From an uncultured Prevotella sp. (GTDB lineage: Bacteria; Bacteroidota; Bacteroidia; Bacteroidales; Bacteroidaceae), in the NCBI GenBank assembly GCA_937916075.1, contig CALGHW010000203.1:1-21329 (forward strand): a DNA stretch of 21,329 nucleotides, given 5' to 3'. A model generated the notes under the pieces. That model had not been told where the DNA came from. It searched no databases and saw nothing but the letters and a program-made list of their open reading frames with translations. The stretch's first letter is position 1. The number at the start of each line of letters is the position of its first letter. The translations under genes and the position numbers were made by a program. Shown one piece after another: positions 8,632 through 16,848 of this stretch.

Positions 8632-9960
8632 TTAGAGAATCTCGCCCGGCTCTGAAGGCTCTGTGAAGGTGCTTTCGGGGTCCTTGTCGTCGTCGATGTC
8701 AATCTTGCCACCGTCCAGCCAAGGATTCAGTGTGGCGGTCACGACAATCTTCTCCAGACCGTAGATGGTGATGGTCACGTCGTAAGACTTGCCCATCTCA
8801 AACTTGGCATTGTTGTTGAGCTTCAGGAAGGCCTTGTACTGAAGAACCTTGTCCTCTTTGTTGGGGTTCTCAGCGTCAGTCACGTTGGTCACGACACTCT
8901 GCTTCAGATTGATGGTCAGCGGATAAACGGTCTCGCCCGGAGCCACTAACAGCGCCTCACCGATAGAGATGGTGTCGGCCCAGTCGTTATCGTTGTTCCA
9001 TGTCAAGGGAACGGTGTTGTTGTTATCCTTGCTGATGGCCACCAGCGGTGTGTTGTGGTCGTCGCCCTGACGCTCGCACAGTACCAACTGAGTCATGGTA
9101 GGATCTTTGAAGGTGAGCAGTGAGGTGTCGGCAATTTCGCCTGTATGGGCCACGATGAGCTGTCCGTTGGTTCTGGAGCCTACGGACAGTCCGGTTACGG
9201 TCACGGCCCCAGTGTTGTCGCCATTACCGGCGGCCGACTTGTTGCCTGCTTTCACATTGAAGGTGAAGCGGGTAAGCAGGTGCTTGAAGTTGATGTTGGG
9301 CTGCACTCCCTTGCGGGCGGCAAAGGCAGAATAGTAGTCATTGGCACGCTCGCCGGCGCCTAACTTCTCGGCGTCGCCATCCTCCAGCTCAGCCTTGCCG
9401 GCCATGATGTCCTGGGTACCGTTGATGGTGACGTCAACCACACGCTGGGTGGCCTCTGTCGCATTGTCTGTCTCTGTGCCTTCGGCTGTGAGCATCTTCA
9501 CGGCCGGTGCGTTGTTGCCCGACAGGGTCACGGCGTCGTCCACACGGTAGCCCCAGAAGTCAGACTGTCCGTTTACGGGATAGTAGCCCACAAAGCCGTT
9601 TGCGGTAGAGGCGATGCCATAGCTTTCGCCAGCCTGGCCCTTGGGGGCGATGAACTTGGTGTTGTTGAAAATGTCGGTGCCGTTGCCGTTGGGGTCAACA
9701 TACTGCTGCACCTCCATCGAGTCCTTCTTCAGCATATAAATCCAGAGGTCCTGGCCGGCCCACACATTGTCCTCGTCCTTGAGGCCGCCCACCGTACCCG
9801 TACCACGGGTGCTGACAGAAGCGGTGGTTGACACACCCAGTTGGATTTTCTCCTGCGATAATTCACTGATACCATTGTTAGTAGCATCCAAACTGTCATT
9901 GTTTGAGCAAGCTGCCAACATACCTGCTGCAGCGATTGCAAAGAATAACGTCTTTTTCAT
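8632..9960 (-). CDS. Fimbrillin-family lipoprotein (second in the array)
   Basis: This 442-residue protein starts MKKTLFFAIAAAGMLAAC. The lipobox LAAC gives lipidation at Cys18, and the candidate protease site is Arg52 within VSTRGTG. Family signatures are 'GFVGYYPVNGQSDFWGYRV', 'DIMAGKAEL', 'YYSAFAARKGVQPNINFKHL', 'LTRFTFNVKAG', a Gly/Thr-rich beta core, and 'SYDVTITIYGLEKIVVTATL' near the end. It closes with NPWLDGGKIDIDDDKDP and an acidic tail. In type V pili the precursor is lipidated, exported and cut at the Arg, and the released groove accepts the C-terminal strand of the next subunit. The central position and canonical features make it a reasonable major-pilin candidate, which is inference. 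The ATG at 9960 is the only start that leaves the signal peptide intact. Confidence 0.87.
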   Translation of the reverse strand: MKKTLFFAIAAAGMLAACSNNDSLDATNNGISELSQEKIQLGVSTTASVSTRGTGTVGGLKDEDNVWAGQDLWIYMLKKDSMEVQQYVDPNGNGTDIFNNTKFIAPKGQAGESYGIASTANGFVGYYPVNGQSDFWGYRVDDAVTLSGNNAPAVKMLTAEGTETDNATEATQRVVDVTINGTQDIMAGKAELEDGDAEKLGAGERANDYYSAFAARKGVQPNINFKHLLTRFTFNVKAGNKSAAGNGDNTGAVTVTGLSVGSRTNGQLIVAHTGEIADTSLLTFKDPTMTQLVLCERQGDDHNTPLVAISKDNNNTVPLTWNNDNDWADTISIGEALLVAPGETVYPLTINLKQSVVTNVTDAENPNKEDKVLQYKAFLKLNNNAKFEMGKSYDVTITIYGLEKIVVTATLNPWLDGGKIDIDDDKDPESTFTEPSEPGEIL

Positions 9961-10023
9961 TGTCTTGAAAAGTTTAAATTAATAATATGATTCGATTCCT
10001 ATTCGTTTTTTCTTGATGTGCGC

Positions 10024-11475
10024 TCATGGATTGTTTGCCTCCTGGGCATCCGGGTCTTGGTAGTCGGGTTCTTGGTCGGGGTCAATGCCGATGATACCCC
10101 CATCCAGCCATCCGTCCACTTGGGCCGACACCTTGATTTCCTGCAGTCCGTAGACGGCAATCTTGATGTTGTAGAGCACGCCCGGCATAAACTTGCGTTC
10201 GCCGGTGGCGGGGTCAACGCTGAGGTTGTCGTTCTTGGGCGGGTTGATGGTGTAGATGGCCTTAAACCTGTCCTTCTCGCCGTTGGCCCGGGTGAATGAG
10301 TAGTAGAGGTTCATCTTGTAGCTCTTGGCCGAAGCCATCAGCAGGCTGCTGCCTATCTGGGTCATGGGTCGGCTCATGGCCGGGATGTTCTCCATGCCCT
10401 CCTCCCAATGCACCACATAGCCCTCCTCGCGCAGACGCTTGGGGAAGGGGCTGCCGTCGTCGGTGGCCTCGCTCAGCCAGCACTCGTCCACCACATCCGT
10501 GTATGGCTCGAAGCTGCAGTGTCCGTGCTTGCGGCCGGCCACCACGAGCTTGCCCTTGACCGGACCCGTGATGGAGATGCTGTCGATGCACACCTGGTTG
10601 GCCGAGATGTCGCCCGGGTAAGCCTGAAACTTGAAGCGGGCCAACTGGTGTTTCAGCCGGAGTATCGGGTCGATGTGTCGGTGGCCGGCAAAGCTACTGT
10701 AGCCGCCGTGCATGGACAGGATGCGCTCAATCTCCTCGTCCGACAGCTCCAGGGCCTTCACCTCTTCCCAATAGGTGCCGCCCTCCTTGAAGTCCTCCGC
10801 CTTCAGCGGTTCGGCATAGCCCACCATGATGTCGCGGCATCCGTCGAGGTCCACGTCATAGTATATCTCCGACGAGCTGCGGAAGGCGTTGACACCGAGC
10901 ACAGGCTGGAAGTCGTCGATATGGTAGCCGAAGAAGGTGTAGCCCACGTCCTGGTAGGTGCCGCTGTAATAATATTCGCCCTCGTCCACGGGCGTCAGGC
11001 CGCCCATGGAGCCCACGTTGTCGTCGGGGATAAACCGGTAGGGCATGCCCAAGGCGTAGTCGTGTCCGTCGAGCAGGCAGAACTCGTTGGTGTTGTCGCG
11101 GAAGCCCTGGTTGTCCGAATAGGCACTGTATTGCAGGTTGACCGTGTTGGCGATGGGTCCTTGTCCGCCCGTTCCGTCGTCGCCTGTGCCCACCCGGAAG
11201 GCGAACACGTGGAACACCGAGTTGAGGTATTTCTTGGAGTTGTCGGTCGGGTCGAAGGCACCCGTGCCGCGGGTGGTCAGCGAGAAGAATCCCGGGTTGT
11301 TAGTATAGAGCTTGATGGGTGTCTTCTCGACGGGCAGGTCCTCGTTGTTGGAGGGCACCTCGTCGGGATTGGGCTGGTAGTCCAGTCCCGGATAGGAGTC
11401 CTTGCAGGACGACATGAGCAGCAGGGTGCCCATGGTCGCCGTCAGGATACATCTTATGTTGTTCTTGCGTTTCAT
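10024..11475 (-). CDS. Fimbrillin-family lipoprotein (first in the array)
   Basis: With the ATG at 11475 this gives 483 residues (MKRKNNIRCILTATMGTLLLMSSC), an ideal lipoprotein signal with Cys24. Two in-frame earlier starts exist (ATG 11511, GTG 11517). ATG 11511 has a better Shine-Dalgarno-like stretch (AAGGAAGGA) but would give an unusually long n-region. The Arg site is TTRGTG (Arg69), farther from the Cys than in the paralogues. Family features include 'YYYSGTYQDVGYTFFGYHID', 'DIMVGYAEPL', 'YSSFAGHRHIDPILRLKHQL', 'ARFKFQAYPGD' and 'YNIKIAVYGLQEIKVSAQVD'. The end, GWLDGGIIGIDPDQEPD, closely copies that of the next fimbrillin. It sits directly after the FimB-like gene. It could be a minor or adaptor subunit. 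Confidence 0.85.
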   Translation of the reverse strand: MKRKNNIRCILTATMGTLLLMSSCKDSYPGLDYQPNPDEVPSNNEDLPVEKTPIKLYTNNPGFFSLTTRGTGAFDPTDNSKKYLNSVFHVFAFRVGTGDDGTGGQGPIANTVNLQYSAYSDNQGFRDNTNEFCLLDGHDYALGMPYRFIPDDNVGSMGGLTPVDEGEYYYSGTYQDVGYTFFGYHIDDFQPVLGVNAFRSSSEIYYDVDLDGCRDIMVGYAEPLKAEDFKEGGTYWEEVKALELSDEEIERILSMHGGYSSFAGHRHIDPILRLKHQLARFKFQAYPGDISANQVCIDSISITGPVKGKLVVAGRKHGHCSFEPYTDVVDECWLSEATDDGSPFPKRLREEGYVVHWEEGMENIPAMSRPMTQIGSSLLMASAKSYKMNLYYSFTRANGEKDRFKAIYTINPPKNDNLSVDPATGERKFMPGVLYNIKIAVYGLQEIKVSAQVDGWLDGGIIGIDPDQEPDYQDPDAQEANNP

Positions 11476-11540
11476 CTGCGCTGTCTTTTGGTTTCCTTTT
11501 CTTGTTTTCATAATCACTTGCCGTCCTTCCTTTCGGAGGA

Positions 11541-12695
11541 TTAGATGTCTACTATCAGGCTGCTGGTGGGTATCCAGCGCTCCAGGGCGTCGTCGCCTTC
11601 GTTGTCGCTCTGTATCTTGCTGCCGTCGATGACGAGCCTGGCCGTGATGTTGATGACTCCGTGCGCACCGTTTCTGATGGCATACCGTCCGTCGGGTGTG
11701 ACAGTGATCAGGCGGGCCTTGGCGAGCGGCGTGTACAGGTTGATGATGCCCTGCGACTTTCTCTTGTGCAGCTTTCCGGTGTCGGCGTCTTTGGTGTGGC
11801 TGTAGATGATAACCTGCAGAATGCCAGGTCCGTAGACCTTGCGCCGCACGTCGTCCTCACTTTCGCCCTTGCCCTGCTGCACGTTGACGATGCCCGACAC
11901 ATTGATGTTGCCGTGACACTTCAGAGTTTTGTTGGTATAGGTGTCAGCTGGTTGTCCCGAGGCGTTGGTGAGGGTTATCGGGAACATCACCTTGTTGGTC
12001 TTCGATATGTCCAGATGTCCGTTGTTCAGGTTGATGTGGCGGGGAATGCCGCTGATGTCGGCCCATACGGAGTCAATCACAAACTCGGTGTCGTCGATGT
12101 CCTTGTGGATTTCGAAGTTCACGTCCACGCTCTGTGAGAGCGAGCGGGGGGTGAAGCGTTGGGTCAAAGCCTGGTCCTGGCCGATGGTCACAATCTGCGT
12201 GGTGTCGTAATACAGCACATTGATGTCGGGCTGCACATACAGAGCGTAGGGATTGTAGTCGTCCCATCCTAACAGCGTCTTGCGGAGTTCGGGGCTCTTG
12301 CTGTCATACTGCTTGTATTCGATGCCCACCTCCTGCAGGGGCTGTTCGGCGCTGATGCCCTCCATGAAGGCGCGCAGCTCGTCGTAGCAGAACTTGGTGG
12401 TGTCGAGCGGGAAGGTGACAAACTTGTAGTCGCCCACGGGCACACACACGCTGTCGCGGCGGTCGATGGTCAGGTCGGTGGTGTTGACGCCCACCAGGCG
12501 TTTCCACTGCCCCACCACACGGTAAATCAGCACACCCATGGTGTCGGGCTTGCTGGCCTCTTGGTTGTTCCAGTCATACTGGAAGTGCAGGGTTCCCTGG
12601 TGCGGATGCGGACTCTCGCACAAGTCCACTTCCGAGCAGGCTGCCAGCAGCCATCCCATGAGCAGGCAGGTGAAAAGATGCTTGATTTTATTCAT
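11541..12695 (-). CDS. DUF5119 / FimB-Mfa2-like fimbrial lipoprotein
   Basis: The start is set at the ATG at 12695, giving 384 residues, because AGGAGG lies 6 nt upstream and a lipoprotein signal follows at once (MNKIKHLFTCLLMGWLLAAC, Cys20). An earlier ATG at 12791 would add 32 basic residues. The mature N-terminus has the DUF5119-like pattern 'CESPHPHQGTLHFQYDW', then 'MGVLIYRVVGQW' and 'VPVGDYKFVTF', followed by a beta-rich second half ending in SSLIVDI. Proteins of this kind occur beside Bacteroidales fimbrillins and resemble the FimB/Mfa2 anchor subunits that hold the pilus base in the outer membrane. It has no Arg processing motif like those of the pilins, consistent with an anchor that keeps its lipid. 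It overlaps the upstream gene by 8 nt, suggesting translational coupling. Confidence 0.8.
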   Translation of the reverse strand: MNKIKHLFTCLLMGWLLAACSEVDLCESPHPHQGTLHFQYDWNNQEASKPDTMGVLIYRVVGQWKRLVGVNTTDLTIDRRDSVCVPVGDYKFVTFPLDTTKFCYDELRAFMEGISAEQPLQEVGIEYKQYDSKSPELRKTLLGWDDYNPYALYVQPDINVLYYDTTQIVTIGQDQALTQRFTPRSLSQSVDVNFEIHKDIDDTEFVIDSVWADISGIPRHINLNNGHLDISKTNKVMFPITLTNASGQPADTYTNKTLKCHGNINVSGIVNVQQGKGESEDDVRRKVYGPGILQVIIYSHTKDADTGKLHKRKSQGIINLYTPLAKARLITVTPDGRYAIRNGAHGVINITARLVIDGSKIQSDNEGDDALERWIPTSSLIVDI

Positions 12696-14043
12696 GGTCA
12701 CCCTCCTTTCTGGCTTCAGCGGCGGGAGCGTCGGATTTCTCTTCCGGGCTTTCCGCGGGCTGGGTTGTCTGTGGGTCATTGTCTGTATCATGGCTTTCAG
12801 GAGTGTCCGTCTGTGGTGTCTCGGCCGGCCCGGGCGTTTCCTCCGTGCTGTCCTCTACTTCGGTTGGTGTGGCCGGGACGATTATTTCGGTGGTGTCGGC
12901 CGGCTCGGTCGGGGTGATGGCGCCCGTCGAGTCGTTGGCTTCGGCAGGAGTGGCTATGCCCGTCGAGTCAGCGGCCAGTGGTTGCTTGTCGTCCGCTTTC
13001 TTTGAGTTGGCCTTTCCCTTGTCTTTCTTGACCTCGGCCTTGGCGGCTTTTGCGTCGGCCTTAGCCTGTTCGGCTTTTGCCTTGGCCACCTTGGCCGCCT
13101 CCTGCTGTTGCAGCTGGGCCGCCTTGCCGTTGACCTTGGCCACCGAGTCGTATTCGCTCCAGAACTCCTGGTAGAGGATGGTCCGGATGCTGTCGTTGAA
13201 GTGGTCGGCCTGTCGGATGGAGTCGCGCTGGTAGCGCATGTTGTCGATGCGCTGCATATAGTCTATGTCCACGTCATAACGCCAGCGGTATTTCTTGGTG
13301 ATGGGGTATTTGCCGAAGCGGTAGACGAAGCCCACCCGTGCCTCGGTGGGCAGGGGGAAGGGCACCAGCTTGCCCTCGCGGTTGGAGGTGCGCTTGTAGC
13401 AGTTGCTCTCGTCGTCGAGCACAAACTTCTCGGTCTGGGTGTATACCACGCCCACGTCGACGCCTAAGTCGAGGTCGAGGGTGTTGCCCGAGGAAAAGGT
13501 GTAGAGGGGATAGACGCATCCATAGGTGAATCCCGCGGAGAAGGCTTTGCCCTGGTGGCCTTCGTGGCCGAACTTGACCGAATAGTCGGCGGCCGACACA
13601 TACAGGCCGCGGTAATAAGTGGTGCCGGGGTGCTTCACCCGGCTGCGCCGGCAGGAGAACAGGCGGTCCAGGAAATTCGTGTGGCGGAATAAGGACTTGT
13701 TGTCTATCTTGCGTGAGCGCCAGTAGTTGCGGAAATAGAGGCGGGCCTCGGTCAGGTTGTAGAAATTGTCCTGCTTGAAGGTGCCCGGTGTCTTCCAGCG
13801 GTTGCGCAGGGTCAGTCCCACGGCCCAGCGGTTCCAGTTGGTGGAGCGGATGTCGTATTCGATGCCCACATTGGGAACAAGCAGGGTCCAGTCCACTGCA
13901 TTGGTGTGCAGGGAAAGCCGTTCGGCCAAGGTGAGCGTGTCTACCTTGGTACGTGTCTCAAACAACTGTGCCGCACTGTTCTGCGGTAGCAAAATAGCTA
14001 TTAACAGTGTTAATGTGTATAGATATTTTTTGGTCGTAGCCAC
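12688..14043 (-). CDS. Long-tailed DUF3575 protein, first gene of the fimbrial cluster
   Basis: The GTG at 14043 is preferred (451 residues, MATTKKYLYTLTLLIAILLP..., cut near NSAAQ). It has AGGA just upstream, and the alternative GTG at 14067 falls inside the probable promoter. Residues about 25-270 are DUF3575-like: 'LHTNAVDWTLLVPNVGIEYDI', 'WNRWAVGLTLRNRW', 'EARLYFRNYW'. From about residue 300 the protein changes to a Lys/Ala-rich helix (AKAKAEQAKADAKAAKAEVK), then to a Thr/Pro/Glu-rich tail with imperfect 'DSTG..TP.E' repeats, reaching the C-terminus. The barrel would sit in the outer membrane. The tail could cross the periplasm or reach the cell wall, which is inference. It is much longer than the usual DUF3575 protein and overlaps the next gene. 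Confidence 0.82.
   Translation of the reverse strand: MATTKKYLYTLTLLIAILLPQNSAAQLFETRTKVDTLTLAERLSLHTNAVDWTLLVPNVGIEYDIRSTNWNRWAVGLTLRNRWKTPGTFKQDNFYNLTEARLYFRNYWRSRKIDNKSLFRHTNFLDRLFSCRRSRVKHPGTTYYRGLYVSAADYSVKFGHEGHQGKAFSAGFTYGCVYPLYTFSSGNTLDLDLGVDVGVVYTQTEKFVLDDESNCYKRTSNREGKLVPFPLPTEARVGFVYRFGKYPITKKYRWRYDVDIDYMQRIDNMRYQRDSIRQADHFNDSIRTILYQEFWSEYDSVAKVNGKAAQLQQQEAAKVAKAKAEQAKADAKAAKAEVKKDKGKANSKKADDKQPLAADSTGIATPAEANDSTGAITPTEPADTTEIIVPATPTEVEDSTEETPGPAETPQTDTPESHDTDNDPQTTQPAESPEEKSDAPAAEARKEGDHE
12696..12707 (-). promoter_or_regulatory. Strong ribosome-binding site deciding the FimB-like start
   Basis: On the minus strand AGGAGG (12707-12702) lies 6 nt before the ATG at 12695. Such a full Shine-Dalgarno sequence is uncommon in Bacteroidota. 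It sits inside the last codons of the preceding gene, so the FimB-like gene can re-initiate at this overlap. Confidence 0.75.
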
Positions 14044-14066
14044 TTTTCCTATATAAATTTTGGCCA

Positions 14067-14074
14067 CAAAAGTA
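14067..14074 (-). promoter_or_regulatory. Probable -7 element of the fimbrial operon promoter
   Basis: TACTTTTG on the minus strand is a full match to the Bacteroidetes TAnnTTTG element. Transcription would begin near 14060, leaving a short leader to the GTG at 14043. No clear TTTG is seen at the -33 position, so an activator may be needed. Confidence 0.55.
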
Positions 14075-14451
14075 ATAAGAAAGTTAAAAGACGCTCTTTT
14101 TTAAACGTTAAAAAAGCTTATTATATAAAAGGTTTATACAGGAAACAATGGTTATAATTAGGGTAAAAATGTTGTTTGCGTACACGGATTTAGTGAATAA
14201 ACCTAAAAGCAACAGGATAATCCATTTGAGAGTATTTTATTCTATTGTATTAATTAAATTTAAAAAGAAAAGAGGAGGGGAAAATATGTTGTCGCGAAAA
14301 CGGACATAATGTGCCGGAACCTACGGAACCGTCAGTTTTTGTGGATAAGCCTTGAAGGCTTTCTGATAGTTCCGCAGCCTCTGTATGTATGGTTTTTCAG
14401 TCAGTCCCTCTTCCCCGTCTTTGACGGGAAGCGGGCGATGTGTGTGAGTTG
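14068..14451. other. AT-rich intergenic region between receiver gene and fimbrial operon
   Basis: Besides the -7 element at its left edge, this 384-nt spacer holds very AT-rich sequence (about 14085-14290), suited to promoter or nucleoid-protein binding. It also has a hairpin at 14410-14431 (stem of 9-10 bp, one bulge) 20 nt past the stop of the receiver gene. The hairpin lacks a T run, so termination there is uncertain. No further gene is supported. I saw no pair of inverted repeats of the kind that flank invertible fimbrial promoters. Confidence 0.5.
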
Positions 14452-14817
14452 TTAGCTTAGCAGTTCGGTGATGCGCTCGCGCAGCAGGTGGAAGTTGAGC
14501 GGTTTCGACATATAGGCGTTCATGCCGCTGTGCAGGATGCGCTCCTGGTCGGAGGCGTAGGCATAGGCGGTGAGTGCCAGGATGGGCACGGTGGGCGACA
14601 GTTGGCGGATGGCGTCGGTGGCCTCGTATCCGTTCATTTCCGGCATCTCGATGTCCATCAGGATGAGTTGCGGGTTGTGTTCCTTGAAGAGTTCGACGGC
14701 TTCGCGTCCGTTCCATGCATGGATTAGGTTGTAGCTCTTAGACAGGATGACCTCCAGCAGCTTGTAGTTGCTGGCATTGTCCTCAGCGATGAGGATGGTT
14801 GTTTTTGATTGTTCCAT
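14452..14817 (-). CDS. Stand-alone response-regulator receiver protein
   Basis: This is a 121-residue receiver domain from the ATG at 14817 (MEQSKTTILIAEDN). An in-frame ATG at 14835 would add six residues. The acidic pair is in ILIAEDN, the phosphoacceptor Asp is in 'LILMDIEMPEMNGYEA' (Asp55), the switch Thr is in 'ILALTAYAYA', and the Lys is in 'AYMSKPLN'. All catalytic residues are present, so it should be phosphorylated. No output domain follows, so it must act as a phospho-relay partner, a protein-binding switch or a phosphate sink. It lies 81 nt after the histidine kinase gene in the same direction and is the obvious partner, since that kinase has no receiver domain of its own. The sequence resembles receivers of hybrid kinases more than those of DNA-binding regulators. 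Confidence 0.9.
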   Translation of the reverse strand: MEQSKTTILIAEDNASNYKLLEVILSKSYNLIHAWNGREAVELFKEHNPQLILMDIEMPEMNGYEATDAIRQLSPTVPILALTAYAYASDQERILHSGMNAYMSKPLNFHLLRERITELLS

Positions 14818-14898
14818 TAATTTTTTCTTCTTCATTGTGAGTCAGTGCCCGTCAGCGTTTCCGTGGGCAGGTGCTGAATCATATATTCTTGTTCATTT

Positions 14899-16848
14899 TC
14901 ACTTCTTGTCATCTTCTTTCACGACGGTCAGCGGATGGGTAAAGACAAAGCGCGCTCCCTCTTTATAGGTGGTGTCCACCCAGATATATCCCCCCAGTCG
15001 TTCCACGATCAGGCGGCTGATGGCCAGTCCCAGTCCGGTGCCCTGCACATAGGTGTTGAGCTTGACAAACCGCTCAAACACCTTCTCGGCCTTGTCGGGC
15101 GGTATGCCCACGCCAGTGTCGGCCACGTCGAAGGTCATCATCTTGGAGGCCTCGTCGAGGTGGAGGCTGAGCCGGATATGTCCCTTTTGGGTAAACTTGC
15201 TTGCGTTGGTGAGTAGGTTGATGAGCACCTGCTTGAGGCGCACGGGGTCGGTCTTGATGAGGAGCTTGCCCTGCGGCAGGTCCTCCTGGTATTCCACGTT
15301 CTCCAGCGGCCGCGCCTGCTTGACCGACGCGAGGCTGGTGTGGCAGAGGTCTACCACGTCGCAGGTCTCGCTGACCAGTGTGATTTTGCCCGACTCGATA
15401 CGGGCGATGTCCAGGATGTCGTTGATGAGGTTAAGCAGCAGGTTGGAGTTTTCCTGGATGATATGGCTGAACTGCAGCTTGTCGGCCTCCTCGTAGCCCT
15501 CGTCGTGGGCCAGCAGTTCCGAGAATCCCACGATGGCATTGAGTGGCGTGCGGATTTCGTGGCTCATGTTGGCGATGAACGATGTCTTCATCCGGTTGGC
15601 CTCCTCGGCCTTGTCGCAGGCAATCATCAGCTCATGGCTCTGCTGTTCCAGGGCATCTTTGAGCCGGTGGATGCGCACGATGTAGTACAGGGCGAAGAGC
15701 AGGCCGCCCACCAGGAGTGCGAAGCCTCCCAATACCCAGAAGATGAGCTCATGGTATTGCTCGTAGAAATCGGGATCGCGGTTGATGATGTTGGAGCCGA
15801 TAGGCAGGGTGATGGCGTCGCAGCCAAACTCATGCACCTTGATGGCGTCGAAGGTGTAGAGGCAGGGCCGGATGTCAAACTTCTTCTGTCCCGGCTTGCC
15901 GTAACCCATGCATACCAAGGCTGCGTCGGCCAGCTCTTTTCCGATGCCGCCATATTTGGGGTGGTAGCCGCCGATGACCCAGTTGCCCATGCCTACAGAC
16001 GACAGGGAGAAGGCGGGCAGATGGGGGTTGGCGCCGCTCAAATCCTTGTTGGCGTTGCCCAGCACATAGTTTTCGCTGCTGTCGATGCGCCATGTGCCCA
16101 CCAGCATCACGGTGTTGGTGCTGTTCATCCGCCTGATGGCCTGTTTGGCCTGGTTCAGGCTATTGGTGCGGCCGTCCACCATCTGGAGTCTCAGTTGTGG
16201 ATATTTCCTCATCTGTTTTCTCACGAGCGCCTGCATGGTCAGTCCGCCAAAGGTATTGTCGGAGAGGAAGGCCATGGTGGTCATCTGCGGATAGAAGTAG
16301 CGCATCAGCCTCACGTTGCGGTCGACGTCGTAGTGGTAGAACACGCCGCCGGCGATGTTGAAGTCCTCTATCTCGGTGTATTCCTTGCTTTCGGGCATCC
16401 ACGTGCGCAGGTTGGTGGTGTCGTCGGGCAACTGGATGGTGTTGGTGCTCACCAGTCCTCCCATGATGGGTGTGCGGCGGGCCATATCGGAGGTCTGCGA
16501 GAGGTAAGAGGCCCAGGCTTCCTGTCCCATCAGCACGACGAGCGCCAGGGGCTGTCTTTCATATTTGGCCAGCAGGTTGGCCATGCGCTTTTTCCAGTGG
16601 TGGGCCTCGGAGAGGTTCTTGCAGTTCATACTCTCGATAGACACCTCGACATGGGCCTGTGGGCACTGCTTGCACTCGTCCACAAAGTTGGACAGATTCT
16701 CATACATCTTCTGTGTGTCGGGGTTGTACGACGTGATGACGAGAATACGGCGCACGGGGTCGCCGCCCGCCCGGGCAAGCTCCGGGAGTCCGAACGCCAG
16801 CAACATGCAGAGCAGTAGCAGTCTATGTAAATTCTTGAGATGCGTCAT
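14899..16848 (-). CDS. Membrane sensor histidine kinase with periplasmic binding-protein-like sensor
   Basis: This 649-residue kinase has, in order: a signal peptide (residues 1-27); a periplasmic domain at about 30-365 that resembles ABC-transporter substrate-binding proteins ('RRILVITSYNPD', 'LVVLMGQEAW', 'VMLVGTWRID'); one membrane helix at about 372-395; a coiled linker; a HisKA domain with the phosphoacceptor His430 in NMSHEIRTPLNAIVGFSELL; and a HATPase domain with 'LINLLTNASKFT', 'DTGVGIP' and 'GTGLGLAIS'. All key motifs are intact, so it should autophosphorylate in response to a periplasmic ligand. It lacks fused receiver and DNA-binding domains, unlike the hybrid two-component systems common in this phylum. 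Its ATG overlaps the stop of a 64-codon receiver remnant (ATGA), and a separate receiver gene follows. It is a candidate regulator of the fimbrial operon or the divergent GH2 gene; the ligand is unknown. Confidence 0.92.
   Translation of the reverse strand: MTHLKNLHRLLLLCMLLAFGLPELARAGGDPVRRILVITSYNPDTQKMYENLSNFVDECKQCPQAHVEVSIESMNCKNLSEAHHWKKRMANLLAKYERQPLALVVLMGQEAWASYLSQTSDMARRTPIMGGLVSTNTIQLPDDTTNLRTWMPESKEYTEIEDFNIAGGVFYHYDVDRNVRLMRYFYPQMTTMAFLSDNTFGGLTMQALVRKQMRKYPQLRLQMVDGRTNSLNQAKQAIRRMNSTNTVMLVGTWRIDSSENYVLGNANKDLSGANPHLPAFSLSSVGMGNWVIGGYHPKYGGIGKELADAALVCMGYGKPGQKKFDIRPCLYTFDAIKVHEFGCDAITLPIGSNIINRDPDFYEQYHELIFWVLGGFALLVGGLLFALYYIVRIHRLKDALEQQSHELMIACDKAEEANRMKTSFIANMSHEIRTPLNAIVGFSELLAHDEGYEEADKLQFSHIIQENSNLLLNLINDILDIARIESGKITLVSETCDVVDLCHTSLASVKQARPLENVEYQEDLPQGKLLIKTDPVRLKQVLINLLTNASKFTQKGHIRLSLHLDEASKMMTFDVADTGVGIPPDKAEKVFERFVKLNTYVQGTGLGLAISRLIVERLGGYIWVDTTYKEGARFVFTHPLTVVKEDDKK

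Noticed and set aside
10408..11544. Long plus-strand open frame opposite the first fimbrillin
   Set aside because: Long antisense frames arise from the GC-rich codon use of this genome; the sequence is Val/Gly/His-rich with no signal, domain or promoter.
14340..14348. TGTGGATAA, a perfect DnaA-box sequence, with another at 17484-17492
   Set aside because: Two isolated boxes over 3 kb apart, without clustering, an AT-rich unwinding element beside them or dnaA/dnaN genes, do not make an origin; chance copies are plausible.
14321..14716. 131-codon minus-strand frame rich in Arg and Thr overlapping the receiver gene
   Set aside because: It is the out-of-frame reading of the receiver gene, whose own frame carries all receiver motifs.
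15340..16818. 492-codon plus-strand frame opposite the histidine kinase
   Set aside because: The minus-strand frame holds every kinase motif; the antisense frame has the same biased composition as the other mirror frames.
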